Assembly: GCA_964523295.1 (NCBI GenBank)
Contig: CAZGAH010000049.1
Coordinates: 1 to 32,593 of the forward strand
Reading direction: 5' to 3'
DNA length: 32,593 bases
Source of the DNA: CAZGAH01 sp964523295
GTDB taxonomy: Bacteria > Desulfobacterota > Desulfovibrionia > Desulfovibrionales > Desulfovibrionaceae
Below are positions 7,969 through 16,160 of the stretch, piece by piece; position 1 is the stretch's first letter; the number at the start of each line of letters is the position of its first letter. Made by a program: the position numbers and the translations under genes. The notes below the pieces were generated by a model, which was not told where the DNA came from, did not search any database, and saw only the letters and a list, made by a program, of their open reading frames with translations.

Positions 7969-10668
7969 ATGGAATTCCTGCTTGACCGACACTGGCATCA
8001 TATCGATCCCGCAGAGATTGCGGGACTTCTGGACGTCGATCCGGAAAAAGGGCTGGACATACTCGAGGCGCAGCGTCGCCTGGAGCTTTTCGGAGCGAAC
8101 CGGCTGACCGGAAAACGGGGCAAGACGAATCTGGAGCGCTTCATGCGCCAGTTTCATCAGCCGCTGGTCTACATCCTGATCATTTCCTGCTTCATCACCG
8201 CAGCGCTCGGGGAATGGGTGGACGCCGGCGTCATTCTGGGCGTCGTGCTGGTCAATTCCATCGTGGGCTATTTCCAGGAGGCCAAGGCGGTCAAGGCGCT
8301 GGCCGCGCTGTCCGCTTCCATGACTACGGACGCCACCGTGCTTCGCGGTGGAAAAACCATACGCATCGACGCCGCGTTGCTCACGCCGGGCGACATCGTC
8401 ATTTTACGCTCCGGCGACAAGGTTCCTGCCGATGTGCGCCTGGTGCAGAGCAAGGAGCTGCGCATCGACGAATCGGCCTTGACCGGTGAATCCCTTCCCG
8501 TTGAAAAGGACCCTGGGCTGGTGGCCAAGGATGCCGTGCTGGCGGAACGGACCTGCATGGCCTATGCCGGAACCCTGGTCGCCTACGGCCAGGGCCATGG
8601 GCTGGTCATCGCCACGGGGAACAAGACGGAGCTCGGGCGCATCAGCAATCTCATTGACACGGCTGAGGAGCTGGAAACACCGCTGACGCGCAAAATTGCG
8701 CGCTTCAGCCATATATTGCTGATAGCCATTCTCGCGCTGGCGATCGCCACCTTCATCATCGGAGTCATGCGCAACGAGCCCGTGGCGGACATGTTCATCG
8801 CCGCCGTGGCCCTGGCCGTGGGGGCAATTCCCGAAGGGCTGCCCGCCGCGGTGACCATCATCCTGGCCATCGGCGTTTCGCGCATGGCCGCGCGCAAGGC
8901 TGTTGTCCGGCAGCTGCCGGCAGTGGAAACCCTGGGCAGCGTCACAGTCATCTGCTCGGACAAGACTGGCACCCTGACCGAAAATCAGATGACGGTGCAG
9001 GAAATATACGCCGGCGGGACGTATGCCACGGTCACGGGCGCGGGTTATGGTCTTTCCGGCGAGGTACACCCCGCCGACGGCAATCGCGAGAACATCGCCC
9101 TGGCCGAGTGTCTGCGCGCCGGTCTGCTCTGCAATGACGCCGGATTTTCCACGGTCGAAAACCGGCCGAAGGTCGAGGGCGATCCGACAGAAGCCGCGCT
9201 GCTGGTTTCGGCGGCCAAATTCGGATTGAACCGCGAGGATGAGAAACGCCGGTTTCCGCGGACGGACGAGGTTTCGTTCGAGTCCGAACGGCAATACATG
9301 GCGACTCTGCACGCGAACGGAAACGAGATGGTGGCCTTTCTCAAGGGATCGGCAGAGCGGACCCTGGAATGCTGTGACAGCGTGCTCGCCCCCGATGGCA
9401 ATGTTCTGCCTCTGGACAAGGCGGCAGTCCTGGGCGTGGTCGACGCTCTGGCGTTAAAAGGAATGCGGGTGCTTGCGCTGGCGAAGAAGGAATTCTCATC
9501 CCCCAAGAATAACCTGGATCATGCCGACATCGCCTCGGGCATGGTATTTTTAGGGCTGCAGGGCATGATCGACCCGCCGCGACCTGAGGCGATCCAGGCT
9601 GTGGCCGCCTGTCGCAAGGCCGGGATACGCGTCAAGATGATCACCGGCGATCACGCCGGTACCGCCGTAGCCATTGGCAGACAGCTTGGACTCGGCGCAA
9701 GGACCTGCCCCGACGACACGGCCTGCATGGCCTTGACCGGGCAGGAATTGGCCGGTTTCTCCGACGAGGAATTGATCGAAAAAGCGACGCAGACTGATAT
9801 CTTCGCCCGCGTATCGCCTGAGCAGAAACTCAGGCTGGTCATGGCGCTCCAGGCGGATGGCCAGGTTACGGCAATGACCGGCGACGGCGTGAATGACGCG
9901 CCCGCACTCAAGAGAGCCAACATCGGCGTGGCCATGGGACAGGCCGGGACTGACGCAGCCAAGGAAGCCGCCGATATCGTGCTCACCGACGACAATTTCG
10001 CGACCATCGAGGCGGCCATCGAGGAAGGCCGCGGCGTATTCGACAATCTGATCAAGTTCATCGCCTGGACACTCCCGACGAACATCGGCGAAGGGCTGGT
10101 GATCCTGGCTGCGTTCGTTTTCGGGGTGGCCCTGCCCATTCTCCCGGTCCAGATACTGTGGATCAACATGACCACGGCCGGCTGTCTGGGATTGATGCTC
10201 GCCTTCGAGCCCAAGGAACCCGGTATTATGGACCGCCCCCCGCGCGACCCGCGCAAGCCGATATTGGGAACATATCTCATTGGCCGGATAACGCTTGTAG
10301 GGATACTGCTGGTTATCGCTGCCTTCGGCCTGTTCAAATGGACGCTGTCATCCGGCGCCTCCATAGAGGTGGCCAGGACGGTTGCGGTCAATGTCTTCGT
10401 GATGGTCGAGGCCGTTTATCTCTACAACACGCGTTCGTTCGCACAGTCGCCGTTTGCCCTGGGCTTTTTCTCCAATCCCTGGATCAGCGTGGGCGCGGGG
10501 ATAATGATCGTGCTGCAACTCTTGTATACCTATCTGCCGGTCATGAACAAGCTGTTCGGAAGCGCGCCGATCGACGGCCTGGAGTGGCTGAAAATAGCTC
10601 TTGTCGCGCTGGTGGTTTTCGGTATTGTCGAGTTCGAAAAGAAACTGCGCGGCAAGGCAACAGTCTGA
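7969..10668 (+). CDS. Cation-transporting P-type ATPase (P2/PacL-like)
   Basis: The product has 899 residues from ATG 7969 (AAGGAG eight bases upstream), normal for P2 ATPases. In order: N-terminal cation-ATPase domain; TM1-2 (LVYILIISCFITAALGEWV); actuator motif LTGES; PEGLP in TM4; phosphorylation site DKTGTLTEN with Asp331; nucleotide domain with KGSAERTLE; MITGDH and TGDGVNDAPAL hinge motifs; six C-terminal helices. It pumps a cation across the inner membrane at the cost of ATP. Compared with SERCA, the TM4 Glu (PEGLP), TM5 Asn/Glu (TNIGE) and TM6 Asn are kept, but the key TM6 Asp is Ala (NMTTAG, Ala737). The ion is therefore uncertain: Ca2+ with altered stoichiometry, or another cation. 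It stands apart from neighbours and has a long leader. Confidence 0.93.
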   Translation: MEFLLDRHWHHIDPAEIAGLLDVDPEKGLDILEAQRRLELFGANRLTGKRGKTNLERFMRQFHQPLVYILIISCFITAALGEWVDAGVILGVVLVNSIVGYFQEAKAVKALAALSASMTTDATVLRGGKTIRIDAALLTPGDIVILRSGDKVPADVRLVQSKELRIDESALTGESLPVEKDPGLVAKDAVLAERTCMAYAGTLVAYGQGHGLVIATGNKTELGRISNLIDTAEELETPLTRKIARFSHILLIAILALAIATFIIGVMRNEPVADMFIAAVALAVGAIPEGLPAAVTIILAIGVSRMAARKAVVRQLPAVETLGSVTVICSDKTGTLTENQMTVQEIYAGGTYATVTGAGYGLSGEVHPADGNRENIALAECLRAGLLCNDAGFSTVENRPKVEGDPTEAALLVSAAKFGLNREDEKRRFPRTDEVSFESERQYMATLHANGNEMVAFLKGSAERTLECCDSVLAPDGNVLPLDKAAVLGVVDALALKGMRVLALAKKEFSSPKNNLDHADIASGMVFLGLQGMIDPPRPEAIQAVAACRKAGIRVKMITGDHAGTAVAIGRQLGLGARTCPDDTACMALTGQELAGFSDEELIEKATQTDIFARVSPEQKLRLVMALQADGQVTAMTGDGVNDAPALKRANIGVAMGQAGTDAAKEAADIVLTDDNFATIEAAIEEGRGVFDNLIKFIAWTLPTNIGEGLVILAAFVFGVALPILPVQILWINMTTAGCLGLMLAFEPKEPGIMDRPPRDPRKPILGTYLIGRITLVGILLVIAAFGLFKWTLSSGASIEVARTVAVNVFVMVEAVYLYNTRSFAQSPFALGFFSNPWISVGAGIMIVLQLLYTYLPVMNKLFGSAPIDGLEWLKIALVALVVFGIVEFEKKLRGKATV

Positions 10669-10756
10669 ACACGCCGGGTCAAGGCAAGAGAACCGACCGC
10701 GGCCCATGGCCGGCAGGCTCGGCCTGCCCTGCGCGCGAAACAGTGTGGAGGCGCCT

Positions 10757-11443
10757 ATGCAAACGCCGGGTTGTCGAATCATCATCGCGTTGCTGTTGCT
10801 GCTGACCGCCTTGCCGGCCACCCTGTGGGCTGCGACCCCGGAGGCCATTGGCGAAGTGAGCAGCCTCAAAGGAAGCGTGGTGGCCGTTGCCGCCGGACAA
10901 CGGCGTACCCTGGAGGAAAAGAGTCCGGTGTATCTCCGCGACGTCATAGCCACGAGCGCCGACAGTCAGGTCTCGCTGACCTTCAAGGACGGCTCGGTCG
11001 TACAGCTGCAGGAGGCCTCGCAGATTACCGTCGACGAGTACGTCTACAATCCGGCGAATGCGAGCTCCTGCAAGACGGTATTGCGGGCGATCATGGGCTT
11101 CGTCCGCGTAGCCACGGGAGCGATCGTCAAAGAGAACCCTGGCGGATTCAACTTCAAGACCAAACTTGCCAACCTGGGCATACGCGGCACGGACTTTTTC
11201 GCCAACCTGGAACCCACGGGCGAGGATATCGGCGTATACGATATGGACGGGGGCCACAGGGTGGAAGTCTGGACGGAAAAGGCCAGGCTCACCATCGAGA
11301 AGCCCGGCTATTTTACCCGCGTGGGCACGGACGGAACCCTCTCGCCGCTGGCGCCGATTCCCAAGAATCTCGTGAGGACGGTAGTCAGGGCGCAGCATAA
11401 CCTGCTGCGCCAGCAGATGCGGCCACCGTCGCACCGGCCGTGA
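10757..11443 (+). CDS. Exported FecR-domain protein
   Basis: The product has 228 residues. ATG 10757 follows GGAGG and starts a clear signal peptide (RIIIALLLLLTALPATLWA, cleavage about residue 25). The mature part is a FecR domain: GEVSSLKGSVVAV, DVIATSADSQVSLTFKDGSV, LQEASQITVDEYVY, and KTKLANLGIRGTDFF, the usual end of the domain. There is no transmembrane anchor or sigma-factor partner, so it is a free periplasmic FecR-like protein rather than a classical anti-sigma regulator. Such proteins often accompany envelope or surface-structure genes. It lies 88 bases after the ATPase and before a strong stem-loop, so it may end that transcription unit. Confidence 0.85.
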   Translation: MQTPGCRIIIALLLLLTALPATLWAATPEAIGEVSSLKGSVVAVAAGQRRTLEEKSPVYLRDVIATSADSQVSLTFKDGSVVQLQEASQITVDEYVYNPANASSCKTVLRAIMGFVRVATGAIVKENPGGFNFKTKLANLGIRGTDFFANLEPTGEDIGVYDMDGGHRVEVWTEKARLTIEKPGYFTRVGTDGTLSPLAPIPKNLVRTVVRAQHNLLRQQMRPPSHRP

Positions 11444-11480
11444 TGCTGACAGGCATGAACGCTGGCTTGTTGCCAGAACA

Positions 11481-11511
11481 GGGCGCCGCGCTCTTTCCAG
11501 GCGCGGCGCCC
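11481..11511 (+). terminator. 11-bp GC-rich stem-loop after the FecR gene
   Basis: GGGCGCCGCGC (11481-11491) pairs perfectly with GCGCGGCGCCC (11501-11511) around a 9-base loop. No T-run follows, so it is terminator-like or stabilises the mRNA end. A smaller hairpin (CTGGC-TTGTT-GCCAG, 11462-11476) precedes it. Confidence 0.5.
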
Positions 11512-11541
11512 CGGCGCCACAACCCATAGCGCATTTTTCCG

Positions 11542-12429
11542 ATGCAGCATTGGTATCCGTACGCGTCCAGGACCAGTTGGTTCGCAACGGCAGTCATCGT
11601 GTTGCTGGCGCTCGCCAGCGGCTGCGACCCCGGAGACGGTCGCCGCGCCGCTGCGGCACTGGCCGTGACGGCCGGTTGGGAACGGGTGGAGGTCGAAGGA
11701 CGCGTCTTTGTGCTGCATGGCTGGCTGAAGCGCGGCACCGCGGACAGACTGCATGTCTACATCGAAGGCGACGGCCGCGCCTTTGTCAATCCCTGGACAC
11801 CGTCGAGCGATCCTACACCGCTCAATCCCATGGGACTGAAACTGGCGCTCGCGGATCCGGCTCCGAGCGTTCTCTATCTCGGTCGACCCTGCCAGTACGT
11901 CACCCCTGACAGCTGGCGGAACTGCACGTTCGAATATTGGACCACGGCCCGGTACGCACCGGAGGTCGTCGAGGACATGAACACGGCGCTGGATCGTGGC
12001 AAGGCCCTGGCCAGGGCGAAGTGCCTGGCCCTGGCCGGATTCTCCGGAGGCGGCGGACTGGCCGTGCTCCTGGCGGCGCGGCGCGACGATGTCGACGCTA
12101 TCGTCACGGTGGCCGGTAATCTCGACCATACGACCTGGACAACCTGGCATGCGCTCACCCCGCTCAAGGGCTCGCTGAACCCCGCGGATGCGGCAATGGC
12201 GGTGGCCGACATTGCGCAGACGCACTTCGTTGGCCAGGCCGACAAGGTCATGCCGGCATCCGTGGCCCAGGCCTACCGAAAACGCCTGCCCGAGGCTACC
12301 CCCTGCCGGATAGTCCCGGTTCCGGGCGCAGGGCATGACTTCCCCTGGGAGCGGGTCTGGCCCGCGCTGTTGCAACAACACGCCCCGGACTCCTGGAACC
12401 GGACCGGAGAGGGATGTCACGGGGACTGA
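11542..12429 (+). CDS. Alpha/beta hydrolase, probable lipoprotein
   Basis: The product has 295 residues. A hydrophobic N-terminus ending LLALASGC gives a lipobox with Cys at residue 28, so the mature protein is probably lipid-anchored. The alpha/beta-hydrolase features are an early strand with HVYIEGDGRAF, the nucleophile elbow GFSGGGG, and a late His in GAGHDFPW, with DKVMP as a likely acid region. Strand order and length fit the family. The substrate is unknown; similar proteins are annotated as esterases or putative lipoproteins. The start ATG 11542 has a poor ribosome site, so translation may be weak or begin slightly elsewhere. Confidence 0.78.
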   Translation: MQHWYPYASRTSWFATAVIVLLALASGCDPGDGRRAAAALAVTAGWERVEVEGRVFVLHGWLKRGTADRLHVYIEGDGRAFVNPWTPSSDPTPLNPMGLKLALADPAPSVLYLGRPCQYVTPDSWRNCTFEYWTTARYAPEVVEDMNTALDRGKALARAKCLALAGFSGGGGLAVLLAARRDDVDAIVTVAGNLDHTTWTTWHALTPLKGSLNPADAAMAVADIAQTHFVGQADKVMPASVAQAYRKRLPEATPCRIVPVPGAGHDFPWERVWPALLQQHAPDSWNRTGEGCHGD

Positions 12430-12440
12430 TGCCCTGTCTG

Positions 12441-12476
12441 CGACGCGCGCACGGCCCCTTGCCCGGACGCGCGTCG
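12441..12476 (+). terminator. 9-bp stem-loop after the hydrolase gene
   Basis: CGACGCGCG (12441-12449) pairs perfectly with CGCGCGTCG (12468-12476) around an 18-base loop. It begins 11 bases after the hydrolase stop, so it probably marks the mRNA end. No T-run is present. Confidence 0.4.
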
Positions 12477-12538
12477 GGGACGTAGCCCCGCCCGGGCGAC
12501 CGCAATCGGATACAACGAAAACAGCGGGAAAGGTATTC

Positions 12539-12625
12539 TTGAATTTGTCCGTTGACGGGTTTATGAAGAGCATCGGAGGATGTATGTCTTCATTGCCTCT
12601 GGCCCTGTACAGCGGGTTCGATTGA
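12539..12625 (+). CDS. Possible short peptide (13-28 aa) before the ferredoxin-oxidoreductase pair
   Basis: One frame carries three possible starts: TTG 12539 (AAAGG five bases upstream, 28 residues), ATG 12563 (20 residues) and ATG 12584 (CGGAGGA just upstream but very close, 13 residues). All end at TGA 12623-12625, only 15 bases before the ferredoxin start. The C-terminal part reads MKSIGGC then MSSLPLALYSGFD. The spacing and ribosome sites suggest either a translated leader coupling translation to the operon or a small partner or precursor peptide. I do not recognise the peptide, and the evidence is positional only. Confidence 0.3.
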   Translation: MNLSVDGFMKSIGGCMSSLPLALYSGFD

Positions 12626-12640
12626 ACGAAAGGAGCGATA

Positions 12641-13099
12641 ATGAAAGTATTACGACCAATCCGGATTGAACGCTGCATCGGCTGCCATTCGTGCTCGCTG
12701 GCATGCGCGCGGCTGGTGCACAAAGAGCTTTCCTGGATGACGGCGGGCATCCGCATCCACTCGGCAGGCGGCATGAGCACAGGGTTCGAGGCCCGGCTCT
12801 GTCTGGCCTGCGATCCCGCTCCCTGCGTGGCGGTCTGCCCGACCCAATCGTTGACGCAGCGGCCGGGCGGAGGCGTCAAGCAGGATCGCTCCATCTGTAT
12901 CGCCTGCGGCAAATGCGTCAAGGCCTGCCCTGCCGACGCCATCCTTCTGGGACCGGAAAACGGCATGCCCTATGTCTGCCTCCATTGCGGACGCTGCGTG
13001 CCGTTCTGCCCGCACGAATGCCTGGCCATGATGGACGTGTCGGCCCCTCAATCATCGGCAGAGCCGGCTGAAACCACCGCGGAGGTGACCCATGCCTGA
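12641..13099 (+). CDS. Four-cluster 4Fe-4S ferredoxin, electron partner of the adjacent oxidoreductase (YdhY/HybA-like)
   Basis: The product has 152 residues with sixteen Cys arranged as four [4Fe-4S] sets: CIGCHSCSLAC (from residue 12), CLACDPAPCVAVCP, CIACGKCVKACP and CLHCGRCVPFCP. This is the DMSO-reductase beta-subunit/YdhY type of polyferredoxin. No signal or Tat motif is seen, so it is cytoplasmic. It overlaps the oxidoreductase gene by eight bases (the start of the next gene lies inside this one), which implies coupled translation and a shared complex. It would pass electrons from aldehyde oxidation to ferredoxin or quinone pathways. Start ATG 12641 follows AAAGGAG. Confidence 0.92.
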   Translation: MKVLRPIRIERCIGCHSCSLACARLVHKELSWMTAGIRIHSAGGMSTGFEARLCLACDPAPCVAVCPTQSLTQRPGGGVKQDRSICIACGKCVKACPADAILLGPENGMPYVCLHCGRCVPFCPHECLAMMDVSAPQSSAEPAETTAEVTHA

Positions 13100-14849
13100 T
13101 CTCTCGACGTTTCGCGTCCTGCATGTGAACCTCGAAACCGGCAAGGGCAAGGCCATACACTTCGGTGACCGACTTCGCTCGATAGGTGGCAGCGGCCTGG
13201 CGGCAGCGCTTTTCGAGGCCTATGGCGACCATTCCGCTCCTGCGCTCGATCCCCGGCAACCGCTCATTTTCGCCATTGGCCCACTTACGGGCTATTTTCC
13301 GCTCATGAGCAAGGTGGTGGCCGGTTTCAAATCCCCCTACAACGAGCAGTACGCCGAAAGCCACGCCGGCGGCCGACTGGCCCTGGCCCTACGCTTTGCC
13401 GGGTATGACGCCCTGATGATCACGGGCGCGTCCAAACGGTTGTCCTGCCTGATCGTGGGCTCGAAAACCATCGAAATCAATGACGTCAACTACCTCAAAG
13501 GGGCCGAGGCCCTGGCGGCGGGCAAGTACTTCCGCCGCTACGGCAAGAGCGCGTCCGGCCATCGCAGCACCCTGCGCATCGGGCCGGCCGGAGAGAATCT
13601 CAGCGCCTACGCCTGCATCAACGTAGATACCTACCGTCATTTCGGGCGGCTCGGCTCGGGCGCCGTCATGGGGTCGAAAAACCTCAAGGCCATCATTGTC
13701 CTGGGCGACCACAGCCTGCCGCTGCCCGAGGGCAAAGACTATCCCTCGCTGTTCAAGGACATTTACAAGGAACTCACCACCACGGACATGATGGAGAAAT
13801 ACCATCACCTGGGCACGCCGGTGAATATGGCCGTGCTCAACGAAATCCATTGTCTGCCCTGGCGCAACATGCAGCAGACATCCGATCCGGCCGTGGCGGG
13901 CATCTCCGGCGAGCACCTGCATGACGAGCTGCTGATCCGGCAGACCGCCTGTGCCGGATGTCCGGTGGGCTGCATCCATATCGGCCTGCTGCGACATCGT
14001 TTTGCCGGCGACCACGAGTACCTCTATCGCCAGGTCTCCTACGACCACGAGACCACGTTTTCGCACGGCTCCATGCTCGGCATGACCAACGCAACCAGTC
14101 TCCTTGCCCTGCTGGACGAAACCGAAAAGCAGGGACTGGACGGCATCAGCGCCGGCGTGGCTCTGGCCTGGGCGACCGAGGCCTTCGAAAAAGGCCTGAT
14201 CACGGAGCGGGAAACGCTGGTCCCCCTGGCTTTCGACAACGTAGACAACTATCGGCAGGCGCTGCGGCATCTGGGACAGGTAAGCAACGACTTCTACCGG
14301 GTGCTGGCCCAGGGCGCCCTCAAGGCCGCCGCCGTCTACGGCGGCGCCGACTACGCCTGTGTAATCGGCCAGGAAATGGCCGGCTACGCCACGGGCGAAG
14401 TCTACTTCGTCTCTCAGGCCCTCGGTTTCCGCCATTCGCACCTCGACAGCGGAGGCTACAGCTACGACCAGAAAGCCAAGGACAAGGACGTCGACAAGGC
14501 CGTGGCCTTCATGCTCGACGACGAGCACAAGCGCGTCATGCTTACCTGCATGGTCTCCTGTCTCTTTGCCCGCAACGAATACCCCCTGCCCCGACTCCAG
14601 GAGGCCTTGAACTCGATCGGGTACACCGAGCTGGCAAACACGCTCGGGGAGGCCTCGGAACAGGTCCGGCGCGACCGTTGGGTGCAAAAGTTCAAGACCG
14701 GCTTCACGCCGGATAACATTGTCCTGCCCAAACGATTCTCGGAGATTACGACCTTCAAAGGCCCCATCGACGCCGCTTACATGCAGACCTTGCGCGAAGC
14801 GTATTCGAAATCCATTACGAGCCTGGCCGGCGCCGATTCCGGCCAATGA
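13092..14849 (+). CDS. Aldehyde:ferredoxin oxidoreductase family protein (tungsten or molybdenum pterin enzyme)
   Basis: The product has 585 residues, close to the usual 600. The N-terminal AOR domain has GGSGLAAALFE and FAIGPLTGYF; the pterin-binding region has HAGGRLALALRFAGYDALMITG and GRLGSGAVMGSKNLKAI. The [4Fe-4S] cluster ligands are CAGCPVGC (Cys287, 290, 294), with Cys485 or Cys489 in TCMVSC as the fourth. Enzymes of this family oxidise aldehydes to acids, or run in reverse, using tungsten bound to two pterins; the exact substrate cannot be read. It most resembles the YdhV/BamB-type members paired with a polyferredoxin. Ribosome site GGAGGTGA supports ATG 13092. No pterin or tungsten-uptake genes are nearby. 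Confidence 0.93.
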   Translation: MPDLSTFRVLHVNLETGKGKAIHFGDRLRSIGGSGLAAALFEAYGDHSAPALDPRQPLIFAIGPLTGYFPLMSKVVAGFKSPYNEQYAESHAGGRLALALRFAGYDALMITGASKRLSCLIVGSKTIEINDVNYLKGAEALAAGKYFRRYGKSASGHRSTLRIGPAGENLSAYACINVDTYRHFGRLGSGAVMGSKNLKAIIVLGDHSLPLPEGKDYPSLFKDIYKELTTTDMMEKYHHLGTPVNMAVLNEIHCLPWRNMQQTSDPAVAGISGEHLHDELLIRQTACAGCPVGCIHIGLLRHRFAGDHEYLYRQVSYDHETTFSHGSMLGMTNATSLLALLDETEKQGLDGISAGVALAWATEAFEKGLITERETLVPLAFDNVDNYRQALRHLGQVSNDFYRVLAQGALKAAAVYGGADYACVIGQEMAGYATGEVYFVSQALGFRHSHLDSGGYSYDQKAKDKDVDKAVAFMLDDEHKRVMLTCMVSCLFARNEYPLPRLQEALNSIGYTELANTLGEASEQVRRDRWVQKFKTGFTPDNIVLPKRFSEITTFKGPIDAAYMQTLREAYSKSITSLAGADSGQ

Positions 14850-14854
14850 ACCAT

Positions 14855-14891
14855 ACTGCGTGGCGGGCCGGGTTCACGCCCGCCACGCAGT
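14855..14891 (+). terminator. Perfect 14-bp stem-loop after the oxidoreductase gene
   Basis: ACTGCGTGGCGGGC (14855-14868) pairs without mismatch with GCCCGCCACGCAGT (14878-14891) around a 9-base loop, starting six bases after the stop codon. There is no T-run, so termination may be inefficient or the stem may protect the 3' end. Confidence 0.6.
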
Positions 14892-15008
14892 CCCGATCCG
14901 AGACTTCGAGCAGGCGAGGGGCCGGAGGCTTCACGCCTTCACCGACGGGACCTGACACTCCCGTTTGCTGTCCTCGTCGTCTGCCAATGCCCTGCCCGGG
15001 GAGCTGTC

Positions 15009-16160
15009 ATGCGCAAAATGCTTATTCTCGTTGTCCTCATCGGTATTCTGGCTGGCGGCGCCTGGTGGTGGCGCGAGCGCGACCAGACGCGCGAGCAGTT
15101 CAAGGTGCTCGCCACGGCGACCGTAACCCGGGGAGAGGTGCGCGAGGTCATCGAAGCCACGGGCATCATCAAGTTCCAGGTCGGCGCCGAGATCAAGATC
15201 GGCGCGCAGGCCTCGGGACGTATCGAACAAATGCTCGTGCGCATCGGACAACATGTCAGGAAGGGCGAGCTGATTGCGGTTATCGACGACCGCGAGCTGA
15301 TGGCCCAGCAGCGCGAATTCGCAGCCGAGCAGCGCAAGGCCCAGGCGCAGTACGAATACGCCCGGAAGGATCACTCGCGACAATCCCAGCTGCGCTCGAA
15401 GAACACCGTGGAGCAGGACCGCCTGGACAAGGCCGAGCAGCAGCTCGCGACGCTGCAGGGCGAACTCGCGGTACTCGAAGCCGTGCTTGACGCCCTGGAA
15501 GTACGTCTTTCCTATACGCGAATCAAAAGCCCCATTGACGGCCTCGTCAGTCAGGTTACATCGCAGGAAGGCGAAACCGTGGTCAGCAGCATGCAGGCCT
15601 CCAGTCTCATTACCATCGTCGACGTCACGCGGCTGGAGATGTGGATATACGCCGACGAGACCGACATCGGCCTGGTCAAGCCGGGGCAGGACGTGGAGTT
15701 CCGCGTAGATGCCTTCCCTGGAGAGACGTTCCGCAGCACGGTCCGCGAAATCTATCCCAAGCCGGAGATACGCGACAATATCGTCTACTACCTCGCCCTG
15801 ACGCCGATCAACGCCGAACAGGCCCGGAATCTGCGTCCGGAAATGACCACCCATTGCAGCGTCGTGGTACAGGTACGCAACGACGCGCTGGTCCTGCCGA
15901 ACACGGCCCTGAAATGGGTGAACGGCGAACAGGTGGTCTATGTCCGCAGGGCCGGCGGAGAGTACGACAAAATCAAGCCGACGCTCGGACTCAACGGGCT
16001 GGAGTCCAGCGAAATCCTCGACGGACTCAACGAGGGCGACGTCGTGGCTACGCAGCTGGTGCTTCCTAAGGGCGAGACCGGCCCCGCCGTCGGAAAACCC
16101 GGAACAACGCAAGGACAGGGCGCCGCGCCGGCCTCGGACAAGGGGGCTCGCTCGCGATGA
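15009..16160 (+). CDS. HlyD/MacA-like periplasmic adaptor (membrane fusion protein)
   Basis: The product has 383 residues. One N-terminal membrane anchor (LILVVLIGILAGGAWWW) is followed by a first barrel/lipoyl half (SGRIEQMLVRIGQHVRKGEL), a coiled-coil hairpin (about residues 95-165, rich in Gln/Glu/Lys), a second lipoyl half (RIKSPIDGLVSQVTSQEGETV), a beta-barrel domain and a membrane-proximal domain. This is the architecture of adaptors of MacAB-type exporters. The next gene, an ABC ATPase, overlaps by ATGA, so the two proteins work together. Ribosome site GGGGAG precedes ATG 15009. The tail after residue 355 is low-complexity. Confidence 0.9.
   Translation: MRKMLILVVLIGILAGGAWWWRERDQTREQFKVLATATVTRGEVREVIEATGIIKFQVGAEIKIGAQASGRIEQMLVRIGQHVRKGELIAVIDDRELMAQQREFAAEQRKAQAQYEYARKDHSRQSQLRSKNTVEQDRLDKAEQQLATLQGELAVLEAVLDALEVRLSYTRIKSPIDGLVSQVTSQEGETVVSSMQASSLITIVDVTRLEMWIYADETDIGLVKPGQDVEFRVDAFPGETFRSTVREIYPKPEIRDNIVYYLALTPINAEQARNLRPEMTTHCSVVVQVRNDALVLPNTALKWVNGEQVVYVRRAGGEYDKIKPTLGLNGLESSEILDGLNEGDVVATQLVLPKGETGPAVGKPGTTQGQGAAPASDKGARSR

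Noticed and set aside
11308..12966. Minus-strand open frame (552 codons)
   Set aside because: Antisense to the hydrolase and ferredoxin genes, which have clear motifs.
13389..14846. Minus-strand open frame (485 codons)
   Set aside because: Antisense to the oxidoreductase gene; no domain features.
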